Shown: one piece after another, positions 25,734-35,096 of the stretch
Numbering within the stretch: position 1 is the stretch's first letter
Layout of the letters: every line of letters begins with the position of its first letter
Source: JAAZBA01 sp964461815
Lineage (GTDB): Bacteria > Bacillota > Clostridia > Oscillospirales > QAMX01
NCBI GenBank assembly: GCA_964461815.1
Contig: CAYWVF010000005.1
Location: forward strand, 62,001-126,000
Length of the DNA stretch: 64,000 bases
Direction: 5' to 3'
The notes under the pieces: generated by a model
The model's database searches: none
Told to the model about the DNA's origin: nothing
The model's input: only the letters and a program-made list of their open reading frames with translations
Translations under genes and position numbers: made by a program

Positions 25734-26639
25734 TTGTCCGTATTTGAAGCATACGAGCTGTCTAAATATTACGGTAGGACTACAGGTATTGCGAACCTGA
25801 CGATATCGGTCGAGAACGGAGACGTTCTTGCCGTGCTCGGTTCTCAGATGAGCGGAAAAAGCACACTTCTCAGACTGATATGCAGCCTCATTTACCCCTC
25901 CTCGGGTTCATTTGAGCTGTTTGACATACCGAATCGTCACGATAATGCATCGATCAGGAAAATGATCGGTTTTGCTCCGTCACGTCCTTTTGCCGATGGT
26001 AAGCTCACAGTCAAGCGATATCTGCTGCGCTCAGCCAAAATGTATGGTCTTACAAAGCGGAATTCGGAAATTTCGAATGTATCGAAGGAGCTGTGTAAGC
26101 TGTTTGAGCTGGAGCCGGATGCAAGGCTTCGTGATCTGAGCTTCACTGCGAAAAAGAAGGCTGACATCATTGCAGCTGTGCTCCACAAGCCAAAGCTTCT
26201 TCTGCTTGATGAGCCTATGCTCGGCATGGACAGCTTTGAGCGTGAAAAAATATTATCCGTCCTGCGGTCGCTGAATAGCAAGGGTACGACGATAATCTAT
26301 ACCACGAAAAATCTGTCGGACGTAAAAGCGTTTTCAACTCATACCGCTCTGCTTTCCGACGGTATATTCCTGGGATCGGGTAGGACAGACGAGCTTACCG
26401 TGCTTAAGACGTTAAAGGTCTCCGTATGCGCCGGAGACAGCAATGCAGAGCTTGCACGTGAGCTGGGCATAAAGAACTACACCTTCTCAGACGGTGAGAT
26501 GAGCTTTTCCTTTGCCGGTGAGGTCGATGCACTGATAAAGCTTTTCAGCAAATACGATATCAAGTCCGTCACAATAAAGGAGCCCCCCACGGAGAGCATA
26601 CTGGCAGCGGCAGCTGCCGAGAAAGGAGTGGCTGTATGA
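25734..26639 (+). CDS. ABC exporter ATP-binding protein with degenerate signature motif
   Basis: 301 residues from a TTG start at 25734 with GGAGGTG 7 nt upstream. Walker A is GSQMSGKST and Walker B LLLLDEPMLGMD. The ABC signature, normally LSGGQ, reads LSFTAKKKADI and so lacks its glycines. A C-terminal extension of about 80 residues resembles the tail of CcmA-type exporters. It overlaps the permease by 4 bp (ATGA). The pair would be an ABC-2 exporter or a membrane-organising system of unknown cargo. Confidence 0.88.
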   Translation: MSVFEAYELSKYYGRTTGIANLTISVENGDVLAVLGSQMSGKSTLLRLICSLIYPSSGSFELFDIPNRHDNASIRKMIGFAPSRPFADGKLTVKRYLLRSAKMYGLTKRNSEISNVSKELCKLFELEPDARLRDLSFTAKKKADIIAAVLHKPKLLLLDEPMLGMDSFEREKILSVLRSLNSKGTTIIYTTKNLSDVKAFSTHTALLSDGIFLGSGRTDELTVLKTLKVSVCAGDSNAELARELGIKNYTFSDGEMSFSFAGEVDALIKLFSKYDIKSVTIKEPPTESILAAAAAEKGVAV

Positions 26640-27409
26640 TATTTAAAATGGATCTCGGACGTATGCTTCGCAGGATCATCTTGATCGTTCTCATCGAGGC
26701 TATAGTATTTCTGCCCATGTGTATCTGTGCTCTTTCACCTGCCGATATCTCTCTCATCATACCCGAGCAGTATTCTCTCCCTGTGATTGATGCTGTCACA
26801 TCACTTCTTCCGTCAAACGATAACACTGCGATCATCCTGTCCTGTATGCATGTCCTGTATTTTATTTCCTGCATCCTTTTGATGATATGCGGCGCTCTTT
26901 CCCTGTCAAGCGATTCATCGAGCGGTAAAATAGAATATCTGCTCGTAAGACCTGTATCAAGGCGAAAAATTTTCAACCAAAGGCTGATATCGGGGCTTAT
27001 CACGGTAATATTCACCTGTGCTGCCATGTGTGCGCTCGGAGTCGGGTGGATGTATAAAATGAGAATCGAAAGCATCACGTCGGGAGTCTACGAGGCTGTG
27101 TCCTTCTCACTTCGTGCGCTCGGCATAGAGGTCATGTTTTTCCTGCTCTCGTACATGTGGTCAGCTATTTGCAAGACAAAGACCGCTGCGATATGTGCCT
27201 CTCTGCTCTGCTTCTTCGCTACGTATATAATGGGTATTTTTCCACAGGTTGTGGAAAATCTGTGGATAACTGTCTACTTTTCACCGTACCACTATGCATT
27301 CGATGCTTCGATCGGCTGGATAAAGCCGACTGCGGCGGTATTTATCGCATTGGTATCGCTCATCGTAGGTGCTGTGGTTTATAACAGGAGTCAATTTTAC
27401 GAAATATAG
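26636..27409 (+). CDS. ABC-2-type transporter permease
   Basis: 257 residues with about six membrane segments (for example near 12-35, 65-95, 125-145, 165-190, 200-220 and 230-250). YLLVRPVSRRKIFNQRLISG is the typical coupling stretch of ABC-2 permeases after the second segment. The start overlaps the ATPase stop, so the subunits are translated together. The coding sequence holds a cluster of three DnaA-box-like 9-mers at 27238-27269. A terminator follows at 27428. Confidence 0.88.
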   Translation: MIFKMDLGRMLRRIILIVLIEAIVFLPMCICALSPADISLIIPEQYSLPVIDAVTSLLPSNDNTAIILSCMHVLYFISCILLMICGALSLSSDSSSGKIEYLLVRPVSRRKIFNQRLISGLITVIFTCAAMCALGVGWMYKMRIESITSGVYEAVSFSLRALGIEVMFFLLSYMWSAICKTKTAAICASLLCFFATYIMGIFPQVVENLWITVYFSPYHYAFDASIGWIKPTAAVFIALVSLIVGAVVYNRSQFYEI

Positions 27410-27427
27410 CTTTATTTATCTGCAAAA

Positions 27428-27456
27428 AAGGTGCTGTTCGTTTTGAACAGCACCTT
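27428..27456. terminator. bidirectional terminator
   Basis: AAGGTGCTGTTC (27428-27439) pairs with GAACAGCACCTT (27445-27456), with A-run and T-run flanks, between the convergent permease and DUF711 genes. Confidence 0.85.
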
Positions 27457-27461
27457 AATTT

Positions 27462-28820
27462 TTAGTTTCTCAAGCTGTGTATCGGCGCAGGTATACGTCC
27501 TCCGCGCTTGATGAACACCTCAGGTGAGCTTGTATCTATTTTCATAACAGGGGCAGTTCCGAGCAGGCCTCCGAATTCCACGCTGTCTCCGGCTTCACAG
27601 CCGTATGCAGGAATGAGACGGCACGCTGTCGTTTTGTTATTCGCAACGCCTATCGATATCTCATCTGCGATGATAGCCGAGATCACCTCAGCCGTAGTAG
27701 AGCCGGGTATCGCTATCATATCAAGACCTACGGAGCATACAGCTGTCATTGCTTCAAGCTTATCAAGCTTCAGCACGCCCTTTTCAACTGCATCTATCAT
27801 GCCGGCATCCTCGGAAACGGGGATAAATGCACCGGATAAGCCTCCTACATGGCTTGATGCCATTACTCCGCCTTTCTTCACGGCATCGTTGAGCATCGCA
27901 AGAGCTGCCGTCGTTCCGTGTCCGCCTGTGCATTCGAGTCCCATCGCTTCAAGGATATGTGCGACACTGTCGCCTATCGCAGGTGTAGGTGCAAGAGAAA
28001 GGTCTACTATGCCAAACGGTACTCCGAGTCTGTTTGAAGCCTCGCCTGCAACGAGCTGACCCATTCTCGTGATCTTGAATGCTGTCTTCTTTATCGTCTC
28101 CGCAAGAGTTGACATATCGCAGTCACCTGCACGCTCTATCGCAGAGCGTACAACGCCCGGGCCTGATACGCCTACATTTATCACGCACTCAGGCTCACCG
28201 ACTCCGTGGAATGCACCTGCCATAAATGGGTTGTCCTCGGGAACGTTTGCAAATACAACGAGCTTTGCACATGCAATGGAGTTGCGATCCTTAGTCAGAT
28301 AAGCACATTTCTTTATGACGTCACCCATCTGAGCAACGGCATCCATATTGATACCTGCCTTAGTTGTCGCAACATTTACCGATGAGCATACACGCTCCGT
28401 TGTAGCCAGTGCCTCAGGTATCGACTCGATAAGATTGTGATCTCCGTTTGTGTATCCCTTATGTACAAGAGCACTGTAGCCTCCGATGAAGTTTACTCCC
28501 ACAACGTTTGCCGCACGGTCAAGCGCCTGAGCTATAGGTGCATAATCCAATGCACGGCAGGAGGATGCAACTATCGAGATCGGTGTGACCGATATCCTCT
28601 TATTGATTATCGGTATGCCGTACTCATGCTCTATATCCTCGCCCACTCTTACGAGTCTCTCTGCCTTACGTGTTATCTTATCATAGATCCTCGTGCAAAG
28701 CATATCTATCGAGTCGGCAGCGCAGTCCATCAGCGATATGCCCATCGTGATGGTACGTATGTCAAGGTGCTCCTCCTCGATCATTTTTATAGTTTCAAGA
28801 ATGTCCTTAGTGTTAATCAT
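27462..28820 (-). CDS. PFL/DUF711 (UPF0210) family protein
   Basis: 452 residues, the usual length. It opens MINTKDILETIKMIEEEHLD and contains GVSGPGVVRSAIERAGD, and ends in GGRIPAPIHSLRN, all typical of the UPF0210/DUF711 family, which is structurally related to pyruvate-formate-lyase-like folds but has no proven reaction. It follows a gene for an ACT-domain protein at 17 bp, a pairing conserved in many Firmicutes, where the ACT protein is likely its ligand-sensing partner. Confidence 0.93.
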   Translation of the reverse strand: MINTKDILETIKMIEEEHLDIRTITMGISLMDCAADSIDMLCTRIYDKITRKAERLVRVGEDIEHEYGIPIINKRISVTPISIVASSCRALDYAPIAQALDRAANVVGVNFIGGYSALVHKGYTNGDHNLIESIPEALATTERVCSSVNVATTKAGINMDAVAQMGDVIKKCAYLTKDRNSIACAKLVVFANVPEDNPFMAGAFHGVGEPECVINVGVSGPGVVRSAIERAGDCDMSTLAETIKKTAFKITRMGQLVAGEASNRLGVPFGIVDLSLAPTPAIGDSVAHILEAMGLECTGGHGTTAALAMLNDAVKKGGVMASSHVGGLSGAFIPVSEDAGMIDAVEKGVLKLDKLEAMTAVCSVGLDMIAIPGSTTAEVISAIIADEISIGVANNKTTACRLIPAYGCEAGDSVEFGGLLGTAPVMKIDTSSPEVFIKRGGRIPAPIHSLRN

Positions 28821-28837
28821 TCGAATCTACCTACTTT

Positions 28838-29107
28838 TTATATTTTGTGCATTGAATTGAAGATGTCCTCATGCATCGTGTGTATCTTAAGACCTCTGCT
28901 GTCTCCCAACGCACTCAGCTCGTCAACGAACGATGTGAACGGTATCGTACATTCGGATATGTCAGCCATCATGACCATTGCAAATATATCGTCATAAACG
29001 CTCTGTGATATATCCACTATATTGACATTGTACTTTACAAGCTCATTTGATACCGATGCAATGATTCCCACTACATCCTTACCTACTACAGTGATAACCG
29101 CTTTCAT
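28838..29107 (-). CDS. ACT domain protein (UPF0237)
   Basis: 89 residues, a single ACT domain with the opening MKAVITVVGKDVVGIIASVS and VDISQSVYDDIFAMVMM. This is the UPF0237 family, small amino-acid- or metabolite-binding regulators that almost always precede a DUF711 gene, as here. Co-transcribed with it. Confidence 0.93.
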   Translation of the reverse strand: MKAVITVVGKDVVGIIASVSNELVKYNVNIVDISQSVYDDIFAMVMMADISECTIPFTSFVDELSALGDSRGLKIHTMHEDIFNSMHKI

Positions 29108-29120
29108 TTTCTTTTCTCCT

Positions 29121-30287
29121 TCATTTATCTAATAAGCATAGCAGCTCAACTATTATGGCATTTGATACGAAAAAGCCTGTCGGTGTCAGCTTTAGCACAC
29201 TGCCATCCCATTTGCACAGACCGTTTTTGACGCATTTTTCTATAAAATCATATGCAGGGAACAGGTCGCATTGCAGTCTGAGCCGCATGATCGTCTCGTC
29301 AAGTCCATCACTCGTGCGAAGCGACAGCATGATAAACTCCTCCAGCAGATCCTTATACTCAAGCTCTGTAAGCTCGTCCGGCTCGAGCTTGCCCGACATG
29401 ATCCTCTCTGTGTACTTATCCATATCACGCTCATATGCGAATCGCACTCCCGACATAAAGGAATGCGCCCCCGCACCGAAGCCCAGATAATCATCATGTA
29501 CCCAATATTTTGAGTTGTGTCTCGATCTCTTGCCCGGCTTTGCGAAATTCGAAACCTCGTACTGCTCATACCCTGCGGAGCGCAGAGTATCACACATGTA
29601 GAGATACTGCTCGAGCTGCACCTCATCCTCCGGCTGCTCACTGCGGCGAAGGCATATAGGCGTATTATCCTCGATACGCAGGGCATAGCACGAAATGTGC
29701 TCCGGCTCAAGCTCGATTATATCATTCACGCTCTTTTTCCACGACTCCATCGTCTGGTTCGGCAGTGCGTACATAAGATCGAGTGACAGATTGTCAAAGC
29801 CTGCGTTTCTTGCGCTCTTTACAGCGTTTTTTGCATCATTGAAGGTATGTCTTCTTCCGAGTATGCTCAGCTCGTCATCGTTTGACGACTGTACTCCGAA
29901 CGATATACGATTGAAGCCTGCATTTCGCATCAGCAGCAGTGTTTTCTCCGGATTCGACGACTTCTCCATAAAATCATCGCATATCTCCGCAGGATTTGCT
30001 TCAAGCGTTATCTCTGCATCGTCACTCAGCCCAAAGCGCAGTCTTACCGTACTCAGCAGAGCTTCCAGAGCCGTGATGCCGATAACAGACGGAGTGCCGC
30101 CTCCGAAATATACCGTATCTGCTTCACTCGATTCCATATTTTCAGTCACATATTCGATATGGCGCTCCAATGCGTAGACATATCTTCGCATATCGAATAC
30201 CGTGCGATCGGTAGTAGAATAAAAATCACAATACGAGCACCTTGCACGGCAGAACGGAAGGTGCAAATATACGCCCAGCTTATTCAT
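29121..30287 (-). CDS. hemW: HemW-like radical SAM heme chaperone
   Basis: 388 residues from the ATG at 30287, which lies inside the end of lepA; a TTG one codon earlier is possible. The radical SAM cluster motif is CRARCSYC (CxxxCxxC), and the family stretch YFGGGTPSVIG follows. Earlier called oxygen-independent coproporphyrinogen oxidase, this group lacks the extra Cys of true HemN and is now viewed as a heme-trafficking protein. The lepA-hemW order is common in Firmicutes. Overlap by 8 bp shows coupling. Confidence 0.93.
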   Translation of the reverse strand: MNKLGVYLHLPFCRARCSYCDFYSTTDRTVFDMRRYVYALERHIEYVTENMESSEADTVYFGGGTPSVIGITALEALLSTVRLRFGLSDDAEITLEANPAEICDDFMEKSSNPEKTLLLMRNAGFNRISFGVQSSNDDELSILGRRHTFNDAKNAVKSARNAGFDNLSLDLMYALPNQTMESWKKSVNDIIELEPEHISCYALRIEDNTPICLRRSEQPEDEVQLEQYLYMCDTLRSAGYEQYEVSNFAKPGKRSRHNSKYWVHDDYLGFGAGAHSFMSGVRFAYERDMDKYTERIMSGKLEPDELTELEYKDLLEEFIMLSLRTSDGLDETIMRLRLQCDLFPAYDFIEKCVKNGLCKWDGSVLKLTPTGFFVSNAIIVELLCLLDK

Positions 30288-32082
30288 CAAGTCTCAGCAC
30301 CGCCATAAATGCCTCCTGCGGTACATCTACCGTACCGAGGGAACGCATACGGCGCTTACCCTCCTTCTGCTTCTCAAGCAGCTTTTTCTTTCTCGTTATA
30401 TCACCGCCGTAGCACTTCGCAAGCACGTCCTTACGCAATGCCTTGACCGTCTCTCTTGCAATTATCTTTCCTCCGATGGCTGCCTGTATAGGTATCTCAA
30501 AGAGCTGACGGGGGATATTTTCCTTGAGCTTCTCCGCAATACGTCTTGCTCTCGGATATGCCTTTTCGGAGTGGACAATAAACGACAGTGCATCCACGAT
30601 CTCACCGTTCAGGAGGATATCGAGCTTGACAAGATCCGACTTCCTGTAGCCCAAAAACTCATAGTCGAGCGATGCATAGCCACGTGTGCGTGATTTCAAT
30701 GCATCAAAGAAGTCGTAGATTATCTCATTGAGCGGCAGCTCGTAGTGGAGCTCGACACGTGTGGCGTCGAGATATTTCATGTCCTTGAATACGCCTCGTC
30801 TGTCCTGACAAAGCTCCATGATATTGCCGACGTAATCCGTAGGCGTCATGATATTGGCATTTACGAACGGCTCCTCCGCATAATCTATAACAGCAGGTGA
30901 CGGATAATTCAGCGGATTTGCTATCATCACCGTCTCGCCGTTGGTCAGCGTTACTCTGTATTCAACGCTCGGTGCCGTGGTTATAAGATCGAGATTAAAT
31001 TCACGCTCAAGTCGCTCCTGGATGATCTCCATATGGAGCAGTCCCAGGAAGCCGCAGCGGAAGCCGAAGCCAAGTGCCACAGAGGACTCGGGCTCAAAGG
31101 TGAGAGATGCATCATTTAAAAGCAGCTTCTCAAGTGAGTCACGAAGGTCGGGATATTTCGCACCGTCGGCAGGGTACACGCCGGAGAATACCATGGACTG
31201 CACCTTACGATATCCCGGCAGCGGCTCTTCCGCTCCGTTTTCGGCATATGTTACCGTGTCGCCCACCTGCGTATCGCCGAGGCTCTTTATGCTTGCGGTG
31301 AAGTAACCGACCTCGCCTGCTGTCAGCTCGTCACACGGCTCGAGAGTCATCGCTCTCATGTAGCCTACCTCGACTACCTCATACTGTGCGCCCGTTGCCA
31401 TCATTTTAACGGTGTCGCCCGGCTTGAGCTTACCGTCCATAAGACGTATATATACTATTACTCCGCGGTAGCTGTCATACTGACTGTCGAATATCAGCGC
31501 ACGAAGCGGAGCATCATCATCACATTCAGGTGCAGGGATAAGATTTACTATCTCCTCAAGCACGCTTTCCACATTTATTCCGTTCTTAGCGGATATCTCG
31601 GGTGAATCCTCTGCCGGGATGCCTATTATATCCTCTATCTCCTGCTTTGCACGCTTCGGATCGGCGGCGGGCAGGTCTATCTTGTTTATGACCGGCACGA
31701 CCTCAAGGTTATGCTCCAGTGCAAGATAGGTATTCGCAAGTGTCTGAGCCTCGATGCCCTGAGAAGCATCTACTACAAGTATAGCGCCCTCACATGCGGC
31801 AAGTGAACGTGAGACCTCGTAGTTAAAGTCCACATGCCCGGGAGTGTCGATCAGATTCAAATGGTACGTCTTGCCGTTCGGTGAGTTGTATTCAAGTCTT
31901 ACGGCACGTGCCTTGATCGTTATTCCGCGTTCCTTTTCAAGATCCATATTATCGAGCAGCTGGCTCGACATTGTACGCATATCGACCGCATTGCACAGCT
32001 CAAGCAGACGATCTGCAAGAGTCGATTTGCCGTGGTCGATATGTGCGATTATAGAAAAATTTCTGATATTTTCCTTTTTCAC
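30280..32082 (-). CDS. lepA: elongation factor 4 (LepA)
   Basis: About 600 residues. GTPase motifs: G1 AHIDHGKST, G3 DTPGHVDF, G4 NKIDLP. The C-terminal LepA domain (GGKIIARETVKALRKDV and KCYGGDITRKKKLLEKQKEG) is the hallmark of EF4, which back-translocates stalled ribosomes. The GTG at 32082 is preferred as start: GAGGA lies just upstream and it gives the family opening MKKENIRNF; a TTG at 32103 would add seven residues. Confidence 0.97.
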   Translation of the reverse strand: MKKENIRNFSIIAHIDHGKSTLADRLLELCNAVDMRTMSSQLLDNMDLEKERGITIKARAVRLEYNSPNGKTYHLNLIDTPGHVDFNYEVSRSLAACEGAILVVDASQGIEAQTLANTYLALEHNLEVVPVINKIDLPAADPKRAKQEIEDIIGIPAEDSPEISAKNGINVESVLEEIVNLIPAPECDDDAPLRALIFDSQYDSYRGVIVYIRLMDGKLKPGDTVKMMATGAQYEVVEVGYMRAMTLEPCDELTAGEVGYFTASIKSLGDTQVGDTVTYAENGAEEPLPGYRKVQSMVFSGVYPADGAKYPDLRDSLEKLLLNDASLTFEPESSVALGFGFRCGFLGLLHMEIIQERLEREFNLDLITTAPSVEYRVTLTNGETVMIANPLNYPSPAVIDYAEEPFVNANIMTPTDYVGNIMELCQDRRGVFKDMKYLDATRVELHYELPLNEIIYDFFDALKSRTRGYASLDYEFLGYRKSDLVKLDILLNGEIVDALSFIVHSEKAYPRARRIAEKLKENIPRQLFEIPIQAAIGGKIIARETVKALRKDVLAKCYGGDITRKKKLLEKQKEGKRRMRSLGTVDVPQEAFMAVLRLDE

Positions 32083-32112
32083 AGCTTTGTCCTCAAAATC
32101 CAAATTTAAACT

Positions 32113-32883
32113 TTATATCTTAACAGCGTATGTCACATACTCATGGCTGAAATGATATCCTAATTTTTCCGCAAGTGCCACCGATATTCTTGTTGCCGCA
32201 TCCCAGCTCGGATACAGTCCTTTTTCGAGTGTCTTAAGTATCAATACCGCAGCACATGCTGTCGCAAGTCCCTTGCGTCGATGCTTCTCGTTCGTATCTA
32301 CCTCTATCTCAATGCCCTCGTTATAGTAGCTGAACGTGGATGCACCTGCCGCAAGCTCTCCATCATACAGTGCGACTGCGCCTACAGCGTGAGCCGCAAA
32401 GTCCTCGTAATCCTTTAAATTACTTACAAGCTCCTCCGACCATTTATTCTCCAACGCCTTATAATACAGCTCCCGATCTATCATCCTCAGCTCATATCCG
32501 TCGGGCAGCTTTTTCGTGAAGCCTCGGAGCTTCTCAACATCGAACACACCGGGCTCTTTTTTTATGGCATATCGCATAAATCTCTCGCATTTGCCGCAAA
32601 AGGCAGCTTCAATGAGCTCTGCCCAACGTTCATTCTCAGGCACAAGATACCACGTTTTGCCGGGAGTGATATTTTTCACAAGCTCGGAAGCGCATATATT
32701 CAATGCATCACCCGATAAAAAGCTGAAATCGGAAAGCCTTGCCTGAGCGCATGTCGGCTGCTCATCATCATCGGCGTAAAGCTCGCCCATCGTGCCCTGT
32801 AAGCAGGAGCGTATCACCGTTTCCTCTGTATACGCAAATATTTTTTCGGCATTCTTCAGTTTGTCATTACATAGCTTTATCAT
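32113..32883 (-). CDS. GNAT-family acetyltransferase
   Basis: 256 residues. The C-terminal half carries a GNAT fold: EGIEIEVDTNEKHRRKGLAT contains the acetyl-CoA loop pattern RRKGLAT. The N-terminal half (1-120) is not recognised. It resembles the Zwittermicin-resistance-like GNAT_acetyltran group found in Firmicutes. It sits between recN and lepA, 9 bp after recN, so it is in the same unit. Substrate unknown. Confidence 0.8.
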   Translation of the reverse strand: MIKLCNDKLKNAEKIFAYTEETVIRSCLQGTMGELYADDDEQPTCAQARLSDFSFLSGDALNICASELVKNITPGKTWYLVPENERWAELIEAAFCGKCERFMRYAIKKEPGVFDVEKLRGFTKKLPDGYELRMIDRELYYKALENKWSEELVSNLKDYEDFAAHAVGAVALYDGELAAGASTFSYYNEGIEIEVDTNEKHRRKGLATACAAVLILKTLEKGLYPSWDAATRISVALAEKLGYHFSHEYVTYAVKI

Positions 32884-32892
32884 AAAACGATC

Positions 32893-34584
32893 CTACTGCT
32901 TTATACTCAGCTTATATTCTACGGCAGCATGTATCAGCTCACGTGCATTTTCAAGCGCACTGTCTGTGATCTTCGCTCCCGAGGTTATCCTCGCAAGCTC
33001 TCCGCAGCGGCCGTCCTCGTCAAGCGGTCTGACCTGCGTATATGTCCTGCCGTTTTTCTCACCCTTTTCTATAAGCATATGTCGGTCTGCCATCGCAGCC
33101 AGCTGCGTCGAGTGAGTTACGCATATGACCTGCTTCTTCGTTGCAACACCTGCCAGCTTTTCAGCTACCTTCTGTGCCGCACGTCCGCTGACACCCGTAT
33201 CTATCTCATCAAATATCATCGTTTCGATATCATCTGCCGATGCAAGTATGCTTTGCAGCGCAAGCATTATCCTCGACAGCTCACCGCCTGAGGCTATCTT
33301 CGACAGTGATTTAGGTGCTTCGCCGGCGTTCACGCTGATAAGGAATACTACCTTATCACAGCCGTCACCGCAAAGCGGTATTTTCGTAAATTCCGTTATA
33401 AATCCGGCTCTCGGCATATCGAGATATTTCAGCTCACCCGTTATCGCCTTTTCAAGCTCCTTTGCACGTGCTTTTCTATGCTCAGACAGCTTTTCCGCTG
33501 CTTTTTCCGCTTCTTTTCTAAGCTTATCGAGCTCTTTCTCAAGCTTTTCCCTCAGTGCATCGGAATTTTCTATCTTGTCGAGCTCCTCCTTGCAGCTTTC
33601 CAGGTGCTTTAGCATCGCTTCGACTGTATTTCCGTATTTTTTCTTCAGCCTTGAAAGCTGATCCAGTCTTCCCTCGATATTGTCAAGCTCAGCCTCGTTA
33701 TATTCGAATCTGTCAGTCATACTGAGCACATCGTCTGCGGCATCACGCAGGCGCTCGTTTATATCGGCAAGCTCCTCTGTCAGTGAATCTATATCCGCAC
33801 TTACTCCGCTGCACCTTTCAAGCTCACGCAGCGCACGCTTTACATTGGCGACCGCTCCTGCCTCAGTATCGTCACCGTACAGCAGTACATTTGCGGCATT
33901 TATCGACTCTGACAATCTGCTCGCATTTTGAAGTATTCTCCTGCGCTCCTCGAGCCTAGGCTCTTCATCACCGTCGAGCCTTGCATCCTCAAGCTCCGCT
34001 ATCTGGTACTTGAGCATATCTATCCTCTGAGCCTTTGTTTTTTCGTCTGTCTCCAGAGCCTTAAGCTCACGCTCTGCCGCTCGCATAGCATTATATTTTT
34101 TTACATACTCGTCTAACATAGGACGTGAATCCGCCAATCTGTCAAGCAGTGAAAGATGTAGATTTTCATTCATCAGCCTTTGATTATCATGCTGACCGTG
34201 AATGCTTACGAGCATACCTCCGGCTTCACGCAGCACAGCTACACTTACCGGCACACCGTTGATACGGCACGAGCCGCGTCCGTCGGCATTGATATCCCTG
34301 TGCAGCACAATAAAGCCGTCCTCATCTGGAACGACTCCGAGTGAGCTCAGTGCGGTAAGCAGAGCTTCGCCCTCCGCTCGGAACGAGCCTGTTACACTCG
34401 CACGTGTCGCACCTGTTCTGACAAGGTCACGGCTCGTGCGTGCTCCGAGGATCGCATTTATCGAGTCGATAACTATACTTTTTCCCGCTCCCGTCTCACC
34501 TGTGAGCACGTTAAAGCCGGACGAAAGCTCGATATCTGCACGTTCGATAACCGCTATATTTTCAATATGAAGAAGCTCCAGCAC
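32893..34584 (-). CDS. recN: DNA repair protein RecN
   Basis: 563 residues from the GTG at 34584, preferred over a TTG at 34593 because GGAAGG then has normal spacing. SMC-like architecture: Walker A GETGAGKS near residue 30, two coiled-coil arms between about 150 and 360 with many Glu, Lys and Leu, then signature LSKIASGGELSRIMLALQ and Walker B MIFDEIDTGVSG. It acts in recombinational repair of double-strand breaks. It follows argR as in other Firmicutes. Confidence 0.97.
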   Translation of the reverse strand: MLELLHIENIAVIERADIELSSGFNVLTGETGAGKSIVIDSINAILGARTSRDLVRTGATRASVTGSFRAEGEALLTALSSLGVVPDEDGFIVLHRDINADGRGSCRINGVPVSVAVLREAGGMLVSIHGQHDNQRLMNENLHLSLLDRLADSRPMLDEYVKKYNAMRAAERELKALETDEKTKAQRIDMLKYQIAELEDARLDGDEEPRLEERRRILQNASRLSESINAANVLLYGDDTEAGAVANVKRALRELERCSGVSADIDSLTEELADINERLRDAADDVLSMTDRFEYNEAELDNIEGRLDQLSRLKKKYGNTVEAMLKHLESCKEELDKIENSDALREKLEKELDKLRKEAEKAAEKLSEHRKARAKELEKAITGELKYLDMPRAGFITEFTKIPLCGDGCDKVVFLISVNAGEAPKSLSKIASGGELSRIMLALQSILASADDIETMIFDEIDTGVSGRAAQKVAEKLAGVATKKQVICVTHSTQLAAMADRHMLIEKGEKNGRTYTQVRPLDEDGRCGELARITSGAKITDSALENARELIHAAVEYKLSIKQ

Positions 34585-34622
34585 TTTTCTCAAACCTTCC
34601 GATGAAAATTTTCAAATCAGTC

Positions 34623-35096
34623 TTAATACAACAGCTTGTTCAGATCCTCACACAGTATGTCTGCCTGTACTACGTCCGGCGCTACGATAAACAGAGTGTC
34701 GTCACCTGCGATCGAGCCGACTACGTTTTTGAGCTTCAGCGAGTCGATAGCATATGCCGCCGCCTGTGCCATACCGGGGAGTGTCTTTACTACAACTATA
34801 TTCTGTGCGCCCTGGATCTTAGTGACGCTTGCCTTGAATACCTGCTCCACTCTCGCCATAAGTCCGCCGTCAAGCTCCGTATTTTCCGGTGCGTATCTGT
34901 ACTCGCCATCGGATGTGAGCAGCTTTTTCAGTCTCAGCTCCTTGATATCTCTTGATACCGTAGCCTGTGTAGACTGGAAGCCGGCTTCACGCAGCTTTTC
35001 CAGCACGTCCTCCTGCGTTTGCAGCGGCTCACGGTCGATCAGCTCAAGTATTTTGCTCTGCCTTTTCAGCTTCAAATTCTTGTTTTTAGATTCCAT
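34623..35096 (-). CDS. argR: arginine repressor ArgR
   Basis: 157 residues. The N-terminal winged helix (1-75) includes STQATVSRDIKELRLKK, the recognition helix. The C-terminal oligomerisation and arginine-binding domain has VVGSIAGDDTLFIVA, with the Asp pair that contacts arginine. The start overlaps the nadK end by 11 bp. It represses arginine synthesis and in Firmicutes is nearly always next to recN. Confidence 0.97.
   Translation of the reverse strand: MESKNKNLKLKRQSKILELIDREPLQTQEDVLEKLREAGFQSTQATVSRDIKELRLKKLLTSDGEYRYAPENTELDGGLMARVEQVFKASVTKIQGAQNIVVVKTLPGMAQAAAYAIDSLKLKNVVGSIAGDDTLFIVAPDVVQADILCEDLNKLLY

Noticed and set aside
27238..27269. DnaA-box cluster as a replication origin
   Set aside because: No dnaA, dnaN, gyrase or AT-rich unwinding region is near; it lies inside a coding sequence. 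Kept only as a low-interest finding.
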